A stretch of 64,000 bases of DNA from Natronomonas halophila (GTDB taxonomy: Archaea; Halobacteriota; Halobacteria; Halobacteriales; Haloarculaceae): the NCBI RefSeq assembly GCF_013391085.1, contig NZ_CP058334.1, forward strand, positions 186,001 through 250,000. Direction: 5' to 3'. Positions 1 to 8,687 of the stretch are shown piece by piece (position 1 is the stretch's first letter; each line of letters opens with the position of its first letter). The notes below the pieces were generated by a model, which saw only the letters and a list, made by a program, of their open reading frames with translations, had not been told where the DNA came from and did not search any database. Both the position numbers and the translations under genes were made by a program.

Positions 1-23
1 GATAGGGCGGCCAGCGGCTAAAA

Positions 24-473
24 TCACAGGTCCTTCGCGATGCCGCGGAGGCCGTTCATCCGCTCGCGCTTGCTCCGGATGTCGTCCGCGGACATGACCT
101 CCGAGAGCCGCGTCGTTCGAACGTGTTCCGTGACCGTCTCGACGGCGTGCTGGTCGATTTCGACGCTTTTGAGGTACTCAGCGACGGCCTCGACTTCCTC
201 GTCGGTCGCCTCGCGGCCGCCGTCGGCGCCCGTAATCGACCACGCGAGGTCGCGGGCGTCGGTCTTCTCGTCCCGCAGGTAGGCGCCGCCGGCCAGCGCC
301 AGCGTCTTCGTCGTCAGCCACGGGACGATGTCGCGATTGCCGTATTCGAGGTCGTCGACGAGCAGGGCCTCGGCCTTATCCGAGAGGGCGAACTGGTCGC
401 GTCCCTCCCGGCCTTTGGAGATGTCGATTTTCCACTCGTTTTCCTCGAAGACGAGATACGGAGAGATAGCCAT
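24..473 (-). CDS. Uncharacterised haloarchaeal protein
   Basis: A 149-residue acidic soluble protein with no signal peptide or membrane segment. I do not recognise the family. It starts MAISPYLVFEENEWKID; an in-frame ATG 33 nt upstream exists, but the residues it would add look like untranslated sequence, so the inner ATG is preferred. A T-rich TATA-like stretch lies about 25 nt upstream, compatible with a leaderless transcript. It follows the small membrane protein on the same strand by 29 nt, so co-transcription is possible. GC-rich third positions support a real gene. No function is proposed. Confidence 0.75.
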   Translation of the reverse strand: MAISPYLVFEENEWKIDISKGREGRDQFALSDKAEALLVDDLEYGNRDIVPWLTTKTLALAGGAYLRDEKTDARDLAWSITGADGGREATDEEVEAVAEYLKSVEIDQHAVETVTEHVRTTRLSEVMSADDIRSKRERMNGLRGIAKDL

Positions 474-502
474 ACCACCGCTTGTCGCCCGAGGTATTTT
501 TG

Positions 503-1054
503 TCACGCGCTTTCGGCGGCGAGCGCCTGCCGGTAGGACAGCACCGCGGGATAGGCGACGATGACGCCAACCGTGTAGTAGCCGAGCGTTCGACCGAGCG
601 CCGCGAGGAGGACGCCCGTACTACCGTAGACGACCAGCGCACCCGCGAAAAGCGCGAGGAGCGCGAGGGCGTGGGCGACCGCGAACTTTCGGCGCTGTTC
701 GGCCGTTTCGAATATCCCGCCAGCGACCGTCAGCGATATCGGGAGCGCCCACCGGCCGGCCAGATAGCCGATTTGTAGGGGCCACGGAAGCGTTTCGGAG
801 GGGAGCGCCTGAACGCCTCCGGCGACCGAGACCGCGACCGCGAGGAAGGTCACCGCGACCAGCGTCGCCTTCGCTCGCGCGGTCGGTTCGCTGTCGGACC
901 GTGCAAGGGCGATGCTACCGACGGAGACGGCGACGTACGCGAAGAGGAGCGCGACGACGTGGCCCTGCCGGAGGAATCGCACCTCTACCGCCGCGATGAT
1001 GACGAGGGCGACAGCGCCCGTGACCGCGAGGTCCCGCCGCGACATCTCCGGCAT
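503..1054 (-). CDS. Hypothetical multi-pass membrane protein
   Basis: A 183-residue protein with about five or six hydrophobic helices: one near residues 8-25, another pair around 30-75, and more to residue 170. The loops are short and there is no recognisable catalytic or metal-binding motif. The first ATG in frame is used; an upstream TTG would add nine residues without support. It is transcribed towards the neighbouring uncharacterised gene. It could be a small transporter-like or structural membrane protein. The family is not recognised. Confidence 0.7.
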   Translation of the reverse strand: MPEMSRRDLAVTGAVALVIIAAVEVRFLRQGHVVALLFAYVAVSVGSIALARSDSEPTARAKATLVAVTFLAVAVSVAGGVQALPSETLPWPLQIGYLAGRWALPISLTVAGGIFETAEQRRKFAVAHALALLALFAGALVVYGSTGVLLAALGRTLGYYTVGVIVAYPAVLSYRQALAAESA

Positions 1055-1147
1055 ACCTGCCGACTGTGGGGCCGTGGGCAAGTACGTTCCGACGGACTGT
1101 CGGGGATTCGTGGGAATCGGACCGTCAATACGGGGAGGTACACTTTT

Positions 1148-1178
1148 GTGTCATCCAATGACACGCGTTAGTGCGACT
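1148..1178 (+). promoter_or_regulatory. Inverted repeat and TATA box of the TPP-enzyme gene
   Basis: A perfect 7-bp inverted repeat, GTGTCAT-CCA-ATGACAC (1148-1164), lies just upstream of a TATA-like CTATAGA centred near 1176. That TATA box is about 27 nt from the ATG at 1203, the usual haloarchaeal spacing for a leaderless mRNA. The repeat sits where an upstream activator or repressor would bind. The regulator is unknown. Confidence 0.5.
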
Positions 1179-1202
1179 CTCCACTATAGAGTTGACCCAA
1201 CG

Positions 1203-2852
1203 ATGGCAGATACGACAGACCAAATTGTGGAATTATTCGAAGCCGGTGGTATCGAGACGGTGTTCGGGTTCCCCTGCGAACAGATGGACCCCTACTATTC
1301 GAGCCTCGCTGACTCGTCAGTGCGGCACGTTCTGGCTCGCAGCGAGGCGAGTGCGGCGCTGATGGCCGACGGCTACGCACGGGCGAACCGAACGATTGGC
1401 GTCGTCGACGGCGTCGGCGGGCCGGGTGCGGCATATATCGGCGCCGGTCTCTGTGAGGCCGACGGTGCATCGAGTCCCGTGCTCGCGCTCACCGGTGATA
1501 ACGAACGTGACATCCGCGGCCGAGAGGTCATACAGGACGCCGACAACGAGGCGATTCTGGAGCCGTACGCGGACACCACGTTCGACGCCGAATCGGCTGA
1601 CCGTGCCGTCGAAGCCGTCGATGCAGCGATTCGGCTGATGACGACGGGCGTCCCGAAACCAGCACACGTGAACCTTCCCGGCGATGTACTGGTCGAAGAC
1701 TCCTCGTACTCGCTGCCCGACGACGTTCCGGCGTCGTATCCAGCCGACCGTCCGGAACCGAACGCTGAACGCGTCACGGCTGTCGTAGAGAAACTCGACG
1801 AGGCGGAGACGCCGGTCATCCTGGCCGGCGAAGGCGTGGTTCGGGCCGGCGCATCGGAACTCCTGACCGAGTTCGCGACGCGAACGAACACGCCGGTCGT
1901 CACGTCGATAAACGGCAAAGGCGCGGTCGCCGAAACCGAACCGTTCGCACTCGGCGTGGCCGGGCGATGGGGCTTCTGTCAGGTCGCCAACGACGCCCTC
2001 TCGGAGGCGGACCTCGTCGTCGGCCTTGGCACCCGCTTCAGCGACCTCACGACCGTCGGCTGGTCGCTGCTCGACGAGAACGCCGACGTGGTCCACGTCG
2101 ACCTCGACGAAGCCTGGCTGGGGAAAAACTACGAGGCCGACGTCGCGATTCACGCCGACCTTCGAGCCACCCTCGCCGCCCTCCTCGAATCGGCCGATGC
2201 CGACTACGACGACCGCGAAAGCCGCATCGAGTCTCTCGATGCCGACCGGGCCGAATGGCGTCAGTCCCATGCGGACGACCTGACGAGCGACGCCGCACCC
2301 GTCGCTCCCGCTCGCGTCGTCGAGGAGTTGAACGAACGTATTCCTGCGAACGGTGTCCTCGTCAGCGCGACGAGCTATTCGGGCTTTTTCAGCGGCGCCT
2401 TCTACGAAGTCGAAGAACCGGGTCTCGGATATCTGCAGGCGCGTGGAAGCGACGGCATCAACGCCAGCCTCCCGCAAGCACTCGGCGTGCAGGCCGCTCG
2501 GCCGGAAACGCCCGTGGTCGCGCTCTCCGGGGACGGCGGCATCGGATACCATATCTCCGACCTCGAAACGGCCGTCCGCGAAGACCTGCCGCTGACGGTC
2601 GTCATCTTGAACAACGATGGCCTCGGCTCCTCGAAGGCGAGTCAGGTCGGTACCGACAACTTCCAGCTCTCGACTGACTTCGAGGACGGGGTCGATTACG
2701 CCGCCGTCGCCCGCGGGTTCGGATGTCGCGGCGCCCGAATCGAGACCACCGAGGAACTCCTCGAGGAACTGCCGGCCGCCATCGACAGCGATGAACCGAC
2801 GTTGCTCGACGTGCAGGTCGACCCGTACGCGGTTCCGCCGGTGCTCGTGTAG
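1203..2852 (+). CDS. Thiamine-diphosphate-dependent enzyme, acetolactate synthase-like
   Basis: A 549-residue protein with the three-domain layout of the acetolactate synthase/pyruvate decarboxylase family: an N-terminal pyrimidine-binding domain with the activating glutamate in RSEASAALMADGYAR, a central Rossmann-like domain, and a C-terminal pyrophosphate domain with the GDGG...NN thiamine-diphosphate/Mg motif. Family members decarboxylate a 2-keto acid and transfer or release the product. No small regulatory subunit lies nearby, so it is probably not the main biosynthetic IlvB. Substrate cannot be read from sequence; sulfopyruvate- or benzoylformate-decarboxylase-like roles are alternatives. 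The ATG at 1203 is chosen from the TATA spacing; the open frame continues upstream but looks non-coding. Confidence 0.88.
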   Translation: MADTTDQIVELFEAGGIETVFGFPCEQMDPYYSSLADSSVRHVLARSEASAALMADGYARANRTIGVVDGVGGPGAAYIGAGLCEADGASSPVLALTGDNERDIRGREVIQDADNEAILEPYADTTFDAESADRAVEAVDAAIRLMTTGVPKPAHVNLPGDVLVEDSSYSLPDDVPASYPADRPEPNAERVTAVVEKLDEAETPVILAGEGVVRAGASELLTEFATRTNTPVVTSINGKGAVAETEPFALGVAGRWGFCQVANDALSEADLVVGLGTRFSDLTTVGWSLLDENADVVHVDLDEAWLGKNYEADVAIHADLRATLAALLESADADYDDRESRIESLDADRAEWRQSHADDLTSDAAPVAPARVVEELNERIPANGVLVSATSYSGFFSGAFYEVEEPGLGYLQARGSDGINASLPQALGVQAARPETPVVALSGDGGIGYHISDLETAVREDLPLTVVILNNDGLGSSKASQVGTDNFQLSTDFEDGVDYAAVARGFGCRGARIETTEELLEELPAAIDSDEPTLLDVQVDPYAVPPVLV

Positions 2853-2866
2853 GTCTCGGCCCTCGA

Positions 2867-3970
2867 TTAGAATACGGGGTCGTACACGCGGCCACCGGTT
2901 TCGTCGTGGCGAGTCCGAAGCGTCTCTCGGAGCGCCTCCCGACCGAACATCTCTTCGAGGTCGAAGGGGCCGATTTCGCTGTCGCCGCCGCGTTTCAATA
3001 TCTCGTTGACCGTCTCCTGGTCGGCGACACCGTCGTCGACGAGTCGGTGTGCTTCGTTGACGAGCGCTGCGAGAATCGGCTGGATGTCGTGTGGCTCCTC
3101 CGGCGTCGGAATCTGACATCCCTGGTCGTCCCACTCGAAGAACCCTTCACCCGATTTCTTACCCAGGCGCCCGTCATCCACCATCGTTTCCATACGGCTC
3201 TGGATTTCCGCCGGTGGCGCATATCGGTCACCGTAGACCTCGGAGAGGTTCTCGACCGTCGCGAGATGGACGTCGAGGCCGATGAGGTCGATGAGTTCCA
3301 GCGGCCCGCGGTCGAACCCGACGTTCGTCGCCGCGACGTCGATTGCTGCTGGCTCGGCATCCAACAGTTCCCATGTCGCCGCACACTTGATGCTCGCCGA
3401 CAGACGTGAGAGTCCGTTTGCCCTGTATTCCTGATCGAGACGTATCGGCTTCCGGTCGATAGCAGTGGCCACGTTCTCGGCGGTTTCGAGCGTTTCGTCG
3501 CTGGCCTCGTCGCCCGAAATCTCGACCATATCGCGCCGGAGAGCCGGGTTCGCGAAATGGAACAGCACGACGCGCTCGGGATGGGACATCTCCGCGGCGA
3601 TGTCGCCCGGCGTCAGTGAGGACGTGTTCGTTCCGATAACCGCGTCGGCGGCGAGGACGTCTTCGAGCGTTTCCACCACGTCCCGCTTGAGGCCGAGTCG
3701 CTCCGGAACCGCCTCGACGACGAACTCGGCATCCGAAAGCGCCGAGAGGTTCGGGTCGTAGGTGATACGGTCGGCGGGGGTGCCGGAGATGTCGATGCCA
3801 CCGGCCCGCAGCTCGTCGGCCAGTTCGGATTCGTGATACGTCCGTGCAGCGGCGAGGGCGTCCGAATCGACGTCGACGAGCGTGACCTGATAGCCGGCGT
3901 TCGCCAGCAGGCCGGCGATATCGCGGCCCATGAGCCCGGCCCCGACGACCCCGGTGGTAGTGACAGACAT
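2867..3970 (-). CDS. 3-hydroxyacyl-CoA dehydrogenase
   Basis: A 367-residue NAD-dependent 3-hydroxyacyl-CoA dehydrogenase, the third step of beta-oxidation (or its reverse). It opens with the Rossmann motif GVVGAGLMGRDIA and an acidic NAD-binding residue (VDVD). The family signature follows: VEAVPE, TNTSSLTP and LFHFANP, which carries the catalytic histidine. The alpha-helical C-terminal domain extends to about residue 290, with a further short domain of the type duplicated in the long family members. The last base of the upstream transporter stop codon is the first base of this ATG, so the two are co-transcribed. It converges on the TPP-enzyme gene with only 14 nt between stop codons. Confidence 0.9.
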   Translation of the reverse strand: MSVTTTGVVGAGLMGRDIAGLLANAGYQVTLVDVDSDALAAARTYHESELADELRAGGIDISGTPADRITYDPNLSALSDAEFVVEAVPERLGLKRDVVETLEDVLAADAVIGTNTSSLTPGDIAAEMSHPERVVLFHFANPALRRDMVEISGDEASDETLETAENVATAIDRKPIRLDQEYRANGLSRLSASIKCAATWELLDAEPAAIDVAATNVGFDRGPLELIDLIGLDVHLATVENLSEVYGDRYAPPAEIQSRMETMVDDGRLGKKSGEGFFEWDDQGCQIPTPEEPHDIQPILAALVNEAHRLVDDGVADQETVNEILKRGGDSEIGPFDLEEMFGREALRETLRTRHDETGGRVYDPVF

Positions 3971-5304
3971 TATCTCGGGTGCTCCTTCGAAGACGTGTCC
4001 CGTACGCCGTAATAATTCATTCGGAGATGGTAGTAGAGGAGCCCGCCGGCCAACAGCAGTATCCAGACGCCGAAAAGCAGCGTCGACTGCACGGCCAAAA
4101 GCAGGAGCAATAGCAGGTTGAGCGGTACCGCGAGAAGCGCCATTCCGTACACCACCCGCATCGAGAGGGGAAACGCCGTCGGGTCGAACTCGGGCGGCCG
4201 TCTCCGAATCACGCTAATGGCGGCGGCCATCACCGCGGTGACGACGAAGGCCCCGCCGAACGCGAGCATCGTTCCGAGGTCGTCGAACGGAAGCGGCGCG
4301 AGCAACACGACGGCACTCAGGACGTAGGTCCCGAGAAGCGTCCAGTGGGCGGTGCCGAATCGGTCGTTCGTCATGCCTAGAATCTCCGGGAACACCCCGG
4401 CGTCGGAGAGCGCCTCGGCGTATCGCGGAATCAGGATGAACGTCGCGTTCAGACTGGTCGCGACAGCGAACAGCGCTCCACAGACGATAAAGACCGTCCG
4501 GAACGCCGGCGAGAGGATTTGTTGGGCGACGACCGATAACGTCTGGCCCGTCATCGCATCGACACCGACCGTTCCGACAGCGACCACGGCAACGGAGACG
4601 TACAGCAGGAAGACGATAGGGATACTGACGAGGAAGGATTGTGGAATCGTCACCGTGGCATCGCGGAGGTCACCGCCGAGGTCGATGACGAAATTCGCGC
4701 CGAGACACGTAAAGTAGAGGACGCCGGCACCGACCAGGATACCAGTAGTACCGCTGGCGAAAACCGGCGTGAGGTTCGCCGTCTCGATAGCCGGTATCCC
4801 CTGTACGACGAACGCCCCGAGCGCAACGAGCAACCCCAGAAACATGAGTAACTGTACCCGTGCCGCGAGTCGAATCCCGAAGAGGTTCAGCACGAAAAAG
4901 AGCGTCAAAATCAGCAACCCGGTCGTAGTCGTCGACATCGAAACGAACGGTGTCAGGTATTCGCCAGCGGTAAGCGCGTACAGCGGCAATCCGCCCGCGA
5001 ACATACTGATTCCCAGCCCCCACGCCGCCAGAAACGCGAGCGTCGGCGAAACGAACCGGGCCGGATACCGATAGTGACCGCAGGTCGTCGGGAACGTCGC
5101 CCCGAGCATCGCCGTCGGAACGAGTCCGAGGACGGCAATCGTCATCGCAACGGCGAACGAGATCGTCACGCCCGCTCCCGCAAGCCCGACACCGACACCG
5201 ATCAGGGCGAAGAGCGCACCCCCAACGATGAGACCGACTTCGATGGCAACGGCATCCAGCAGGCCGATGGAGCCGTCTCCTTGTTGAGTGCTACTATCTG
5301 TCAC
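3970..5304 (-). CDS. APC-superfamily amino acid/organic cation permease
   Basis: A 444-residue integral membrane protein with about twelve hydrophobic helices. The APC-type first helix is near residues 16-45, rich in G and A with a GxG pattern (VGLIVGGALFALIGVGVG). Family members are secondary transporters of amino acids or related amines, driven by ion gradients. It begins at GTG; no nearer ATG fits, and a TATA-like TTATTTG lies about 23 nt upstream. It overlaps the dehydrogenase start by one base, so uptake of a substrate degraded through CoA thioesters is a reasonable guess. Substrate unknown. Confidence 0.87.
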   Translation of the reverse strand: MTDSSTQQGDGSIGLLDAVAIEVGLIVGGALFALIGVGVGLAGAGVTISFAVAMTIAVLGLVPTAMLGATFPTTCGHYRYPARFVSPTLAFLAAWGLGISMFAGGLPLYALTAGEYLTPFVSMSTTTTGLLILTLFFVLNLFGIRLAARVQLLMFLGLLVALGAFVVQGIPAIETANLTPVFASGTTGILVGAGVLYFTCLGANFVIDLGGDLRDATVTIPQSFLVSIPIVFLLYVSVAVVAVGTVGVDAMTGQTLSVVAQQILSPAFRTVFIVCGALFAVATSLNATFILIPRYAEALSDAGVFPEILGMTNDRFGTAHWTLLGTYVLSAVVLLAPLPFDDLGTMLAFGGAFVVTAVMAAAISVIRRRPPEFDPTAFPLSMRVVYGMALLAVPLNLLLLLLLAVQSTLLFGVWILLLAGGLLYYHLRMNYYGVRDTSSKEHPR

Positions 5305-5468
5305 GGGGCGCTCTTTACGGGACTACTACAAATAACTGACCGCTCGGACCCTGTTCGGCCGAGAGACCGTATCCGCGTATCGATGCCGCGGCAACGCCTG
5401 CATCCGAAGTCCGAAGGGAGGGAAACCGGAGCGTTGAAACCGGACGGAGGCATTAGGCCGAGGTGCGT

Positions 5469-5552
5469 GCGAGGGTAGCCAAGCCCGGAAACGGCGGCGG
5501 ACTCAAGATCCGCTCCTGTAGAGGTCCGAGGGTTCAAATCCCTTCCCTCGCA
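5469..5552 (+). tRNA. tRNA-Leu (anticodon CAA)
   Basis: The acceptor stem is GCGAGGG paired with CCCTCGC plus discriminator A; the 3' CCA is not encoded. The anticodon stem GCGGA/TCCGC closes a CT-CAA-GA loop, giving CAA, which reads UUG. A long variable arm and a GTTCAAAT T-loop are as expected for a class II leucine tRNA. No intron is seen. It is followed at once by a CACTG/CAGTG hairpin and a stronger one at 5568-5595. Confidence 0.96.
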
Positions 5553-5567
5553 CTGCCCAAACAGTGC

Positions 5568-5595
5568 GGAAGACTCCCTCTCGGGGGCGTCTTCC
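5568..5595 (+). terminator. Hairpin downstream of tRNA-Leu
   Basis: GGAAGAC (5568-5574) pairs with GTCTTCC (5589-5595), and the intervening TCCC/GGGG can extend the stem. It lies 15 nt past the tRNA 3' end. No long T tract follows, so it may act in 3' processing or protection rather than as a classical terminator. Confidence 0.4.
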
Positions 5596-5684
5596 CTCGC
5601 AACATTCCTCATAACGCGACGCCGACAGCGACAGCACCGTGTCGGTTCCGAAACCCAAAACCGCCCGAGGCGCGTACCTGAAAT

Positions 5685-5948
5685 ATGGTCGGCTCTCGAA
5701 CGCTGACGGCGCTTGCGGGCCTTGCGGTGAGCATCGCGCTCAGCGTCGGCCTGTATCTCTACACTGGGTCGTTCCTGTTTTTCCTCTTCGTGCCGTTCGT
5801 CCCGTTCCTTTTCAAGCGAACGGGCGAGGAAGCCGCCGAGCGACCGCCGATAAAGGAGTGTGACCGCTGTTCGTTCCGTACGCGTGACCCCGAATTCGAA
5901 TACTGTCCACGCGACGGCAGTCGGTTGCACGAAGGCAGCGACTACTGA
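5685..5948 (+). CDS. Small membrane protein with C-terminal zinc-ribbon-like motif
   Basis: An 87-residue protein. Residues 5-45 form two closely spaced hydrophobic helices, the second very Phe-rich. A basic-acidic linker follows, then CDRCSF...YCPRDGSRLH: two CxxC-like pairs typical of a single zinc knuckle on the cytoplasmic side. Haloarchaea encode many such small anchored zinc proteins, mostly uncharacterised. It lies between tRNA-Leu and the MgtC-like gene, 59 nt before the latter's start. Possible roles are a membrane-bound adaptor or nucleic-acid contact, but nothing here decides this. Confidence 0.75.
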   Translation: MVGSRTLTALAGLAVSIALSVGLYLYTGSFLFFLFVPFVPFLFKRTGEEAAERPPIKECDRCSFRTRDPEFEYCPRDGSRLHEGSDY

Positions 5949-6007
5949 GCAACAGACACCGAAACTGCCGACGCGCTTAACCGCCGGCCGGGAGAACCCC
6001 CGACTCG

Positions 6008-7270
6008 ATGGAACAGTTCGGTACCGGGCTGCTGGACGGCAACGTGGTCGCCCTCGGATTGGCGGCGCTTTTAGGGCTGTTTCTCGGCCTCGAACGCGAG
6101 TGGTCCGACAAGTCCGCGGGTGTGCGGACGTTCGCGCTGGTGAGCCTCGTCGCCGCGGTCTTTACCATCCTCGACCAGCCGCTGTTGCTGGTCGCCGGGG
6201 CGTTGCTCGTCGTCGTCATCGGCGGGATGCTTGGCATTCAGGGCATCCTCGCCGAAGGCGACGCGCTGTCGTTGACCACGTCGGTGTCGCTGCTGGTCAC
6301 CTACGGCGTCGGCGCACTCGTCGCCTCGGGCTACATCCTCGAGGGCGTCACCGTCGCCGTCGTCTCCTCGCTGCTGCTAGTCTTCAAGCAGGAACTCCAC
6401 GGCGTCGCCGACGAACTCTCGAAGGAAGAGGTCCAGGCCAGCGCGGAGTTCGCCATTCTCGCCTTCGTCATCTATCCCCTGCTTCCGGCCGAATCCCGAA
6501 CCATCTCGGTGCTCGATGCTTCCGTGGACATCGAACCGCGCGTCGTCTGGCTCATGGTCGTCTTCGTGGCCGGCATCGGCATCGCCAACTACGCTATCGT
6601 CCGGCTCTACGGCGGGCGCGGCATCGCTGTGACGGGATTTTTCGGCGGTTTCGCCTCCTCGACGGGTGTCGTCGGCGCGATGCTGGACCACGTCAACCAG
6701 CATCCCGACGCATCGAAATACGGCGTCGCAGCGGTGTTGTTGTCGAACGCGTCGATGGCCATTCGGAACCTCGCTATCGCGCTGTTCTTCACGCTCGGGG
6801 CCGGCGTCCTCGTCGAGGCAGCCATCCCGCTCGGTGCGGTGGTCGTCGGGGCCGTCGTCGTCGCTTTCGTCACCGCCGACTGGTCGGAATCCGTAGAGAT
6901 GGACCTTGGGACGCCGTTCACGCTCCAGTACGCGCTCGGTATCGGCGCGCTCTTTCTGGTCGTCCTGCTGGCCGGCGGCTTCGCCGAGGCGCTCTTCGGG
7001 ACCGGCGGCCTCTATGTGGCCGCGATTATCTCGGGACTCGTCTCCAGTGCGGGCGCGACCGCGTCGGCCGTCGTCCTCTACTCGAACGGGCAGGTCTCGT
7101 CCGACGAGGCCGTCATCGCCATCCTGCTGGCCTCCGCGGCGAGCATCCTCGTCAAGGTCGGGATGACCGCCTTCTCGCCGAACCGAGAGTTCGCCCGCGG
7201 CGTCACCGTCGGGAGCACCGTTCTGCTCGTCGCTGCGGGCGTCGTCACCGGCGTGATGGTCTTCCTGTAG
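6008..7270 (+). CDS. MgtC/SapB and DUF4010 membrane protein
   Basis: A 420-residue polytopic membrane protein. The N-terminal third matches the MgtC/SapB family, with the LGLFLGLEREWSDKSAGVRT signature including the conserved acidic-basic pair after the first helix. The rest is the DUF4010 membrane domain with seven or eight more helices. MgtC proteins are linked in bacteria to Mg limitation and ATP synthase control; the role of the DUF4010 fusion form is not established. A TATA-like GCTTAAC lies about 30 nt before the ATG, indicating its own promoter. No Mg-transport gene is adjacent. Confidence 0.87.
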   Translation: MEQFGTGLLDGNVVALGLAALLGLFLGLEREWSDKSAGVRTFALVSLVAAVFTILDQPLLLVAGALLVVVIGGMLGIQGILAEGDALSLTTSVSLLVTYGVGALVASGYILEGVTVAVVSSLLLVFKQELHGVADELSKEEVQASAEFAILAFVIYPLLPAESRTISVLDASVDIEPRVVWLMVVFVAGIGIANYAIVRLYGGRGIAVTGFFGGFASSTGVVGAMLDHVNQHPDASKYGVAAVLLSNASMAIRNLAIALFFTLGAGVLVEAAIPLGAVVVGAVVVAFVTADWSESVEMDLGTPFTLQYALGIGALFLVVLLAGGFAEALFGTGGLYVAAIISGLVSSAGATASAVVLYSNGQVSSDEAVIAILLASAASILVKVGMTAFSPNREFARGVTVGSTVLLVAAGVVTGVMVFL

Positions 7271-7310
7271 CGCCCGGCAATATTAACAGCCGTCTGGCCC
7301 TACCTTAGTC

Positions 7311-8645
7311 ATGGACCGCGAGACGGTAGCGCCGCAGGTCGACGAAATTCCCGGACCGAAGGCCAAAGAGCGGGTCGAGTACCACGGCTCCTTCGCCGCG
7401 CCGAGCACGTACGTCTACGAGTTCGTCTGGGACAGCACCGCCCCGGCGACCGGGCCGTTCTGTACCGACGCCGACGGCAACGTCCTGATGGACTTCACGG
7501 GCCACGTCGCCGCCGCGCCGCTGGGCTACAACAACCCCGACCTGCTGGAGCGAATGGAGGAGTTCGACGTCGTCGACCCGCTCAAAATCGCCGGTCAGGA
7601 CTTCTATACGACCGCCGGCGACCCGGGCAACATCGACTACCCCGGGCCGGCCGAGTTGATGGACCGGCTGACCGACGTCTCGCCCGATTACATGGATACG
7701 GTCTTTCTCTCGAACTCCGGGGCCGAAGCCGTCGAGAACGCGCTGAAAATCTGCTATGACGACACGGCCGGCAAATACGGCATCACCTTCGAGGGCGCCT
7801 TCCACGGCCGGACGCTTGGCACCCTCTCGTTAAACCGCTCGAAGGAGGTCTACCGCCGGAAGTTCCCCGAGTTGGGCAGCATCCACGACGTGCCGTTCTG
7901 CCGAGACAACGGCTGTTCGCCGGCCACCTGTGAGTGCGGGTTCTTCGCGGGCGATACCTCGCAACTCCGCCGGATGCTCCACCCCAAGACCGGCCACGTC
8001 AACGCCGACGAGGTCGCCTATCTCATCATGGAGCCGATTCAGGGCGAAGGCGGCTATCACGTCCCCAGCGACGCCTTTCTCGAGGAGGTCGCCGACATCT
8101 GCGAGCAACACGACATCCTGCTCATCGCCGACGAGATTCAGTCCGGTATCGGCCGGACGGGCGAGTTCTGGGCCTCCGACGACTTCGCCATCGAACCGGA
8201 CGTCATCTGTGCCGCGAAGGGTGCCCGCGTCGGCGCGACCATCGCCAGCGAAGACGTCTTCCCCAGCGAGAAATCACGGCTGTCATCGACGTGGGGCGCC
8301 GGCGACATCATCGACTCGCTGCAGGGCGCGCTGACTATCGACGTCATCCGCGAGGAGAACCTTATGGACAACGCCGTCGAGCGCGGCCAGCAGGCGAAGG
8401 ACGAACTGGCGGATGCGGACTTGCCGAACGCCATCGACGTCCGGGGCAAGGGCCTGATGCTCGCAGTCGAGTTCGACACCAAGGAGCGCCGCGACGACGT
8501 CCAGGAGGCGGCGATGAAACGCGGGCTGTTGACCCTCGTCTGTGGTCACAAAACGCTCCGGTTGCTCCCGCCGCTGGACGTCCGCGAGCGCGAGATATCG
8601 ATGGGCGTTCGATTGCTCTCGGAAGCCGTCGAGGCGGCCGCATAA
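7311..8645 (+). CDS. Class III PLP-dependent aminotransferase (GabT-like)
   Basis: A 444-residue aminotransferase of the 4-aminobutyrate/acetylornithine class. It has the SNSGAEAVENALK phosphate-binding segment, FHGRT, the IADEIQSGIGRTG signature with the PLP-nitrogen aspartate, and the Schiff-base lysine in CAAKGARVG (about residue 303). It moves an amino group from an omega-amino acid to a keto acid. An insertion near residues 197-209 carries four cysteines (C-x4-C-x4-C-x-C), unusual for the class. A TATA box CAATATTAAC about 28 nt upstream makes the transcript near-leaderless. Substrate specificity (GABA, ornithine, lysine derivatives) is open. Confidence 0.9.
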   Translation: MDRETVAPQVDEIPGPKAKERVEYHGSFAAPSTYVYEFVWDSTAPATGPFCTDADGNVLMDFTGHVAAAPLGYNNPDLLERMEEFDVVDPLKIAGQDFYTTAGDPGNIDYPGPAELMDRLTDVSPDYMDTVFLSNSGAEAVENALKICYDDTAGKYGITFEGAFHGRTLGTLSLNRSKEVYRRKFPELGSIHDVPFCRDNGCSPATCECGFFAGDTSQLRRMLHPKTGHVNADEVAYLIMEPIQGEGGYHVPSDAFLEEVADICEQHDILLIADEIQSGIGRTGEFWASDDFAIEPDVICAAKGARVGATIASEDVFPSEKSRLSSTWGAGDIIDSLQGALTIDVIREENLMDNAVERGQQAKDELADADLPNAIDVRGKGLMLAVEFDTKERRDDVQEAAMKRGLLTLVCGHKTLRLLPPLDVREREISMGVRLLSEAVEAAA

Positions 8646-8687
8646 CCGGTTTCTCGCGGCGGTCGGGGCGAAATCGGCAACCCCGTA

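Noticed and set aside
1317-3134. 605-residue minus-strand frame opposite the TPP enzyme gene
   Set aside because: Arginine-rich translation with no family motifs. The plus strand has a complete TPP enzyme with a leaderless promoter, so this is its complementary shadow.
5860-7308. 482-residue plus frame across the MgtC-like gene
   Set aside because: Very Arg-rich, starting inside another gene; the MgtC/DUF4010 frame is clearly the real one.
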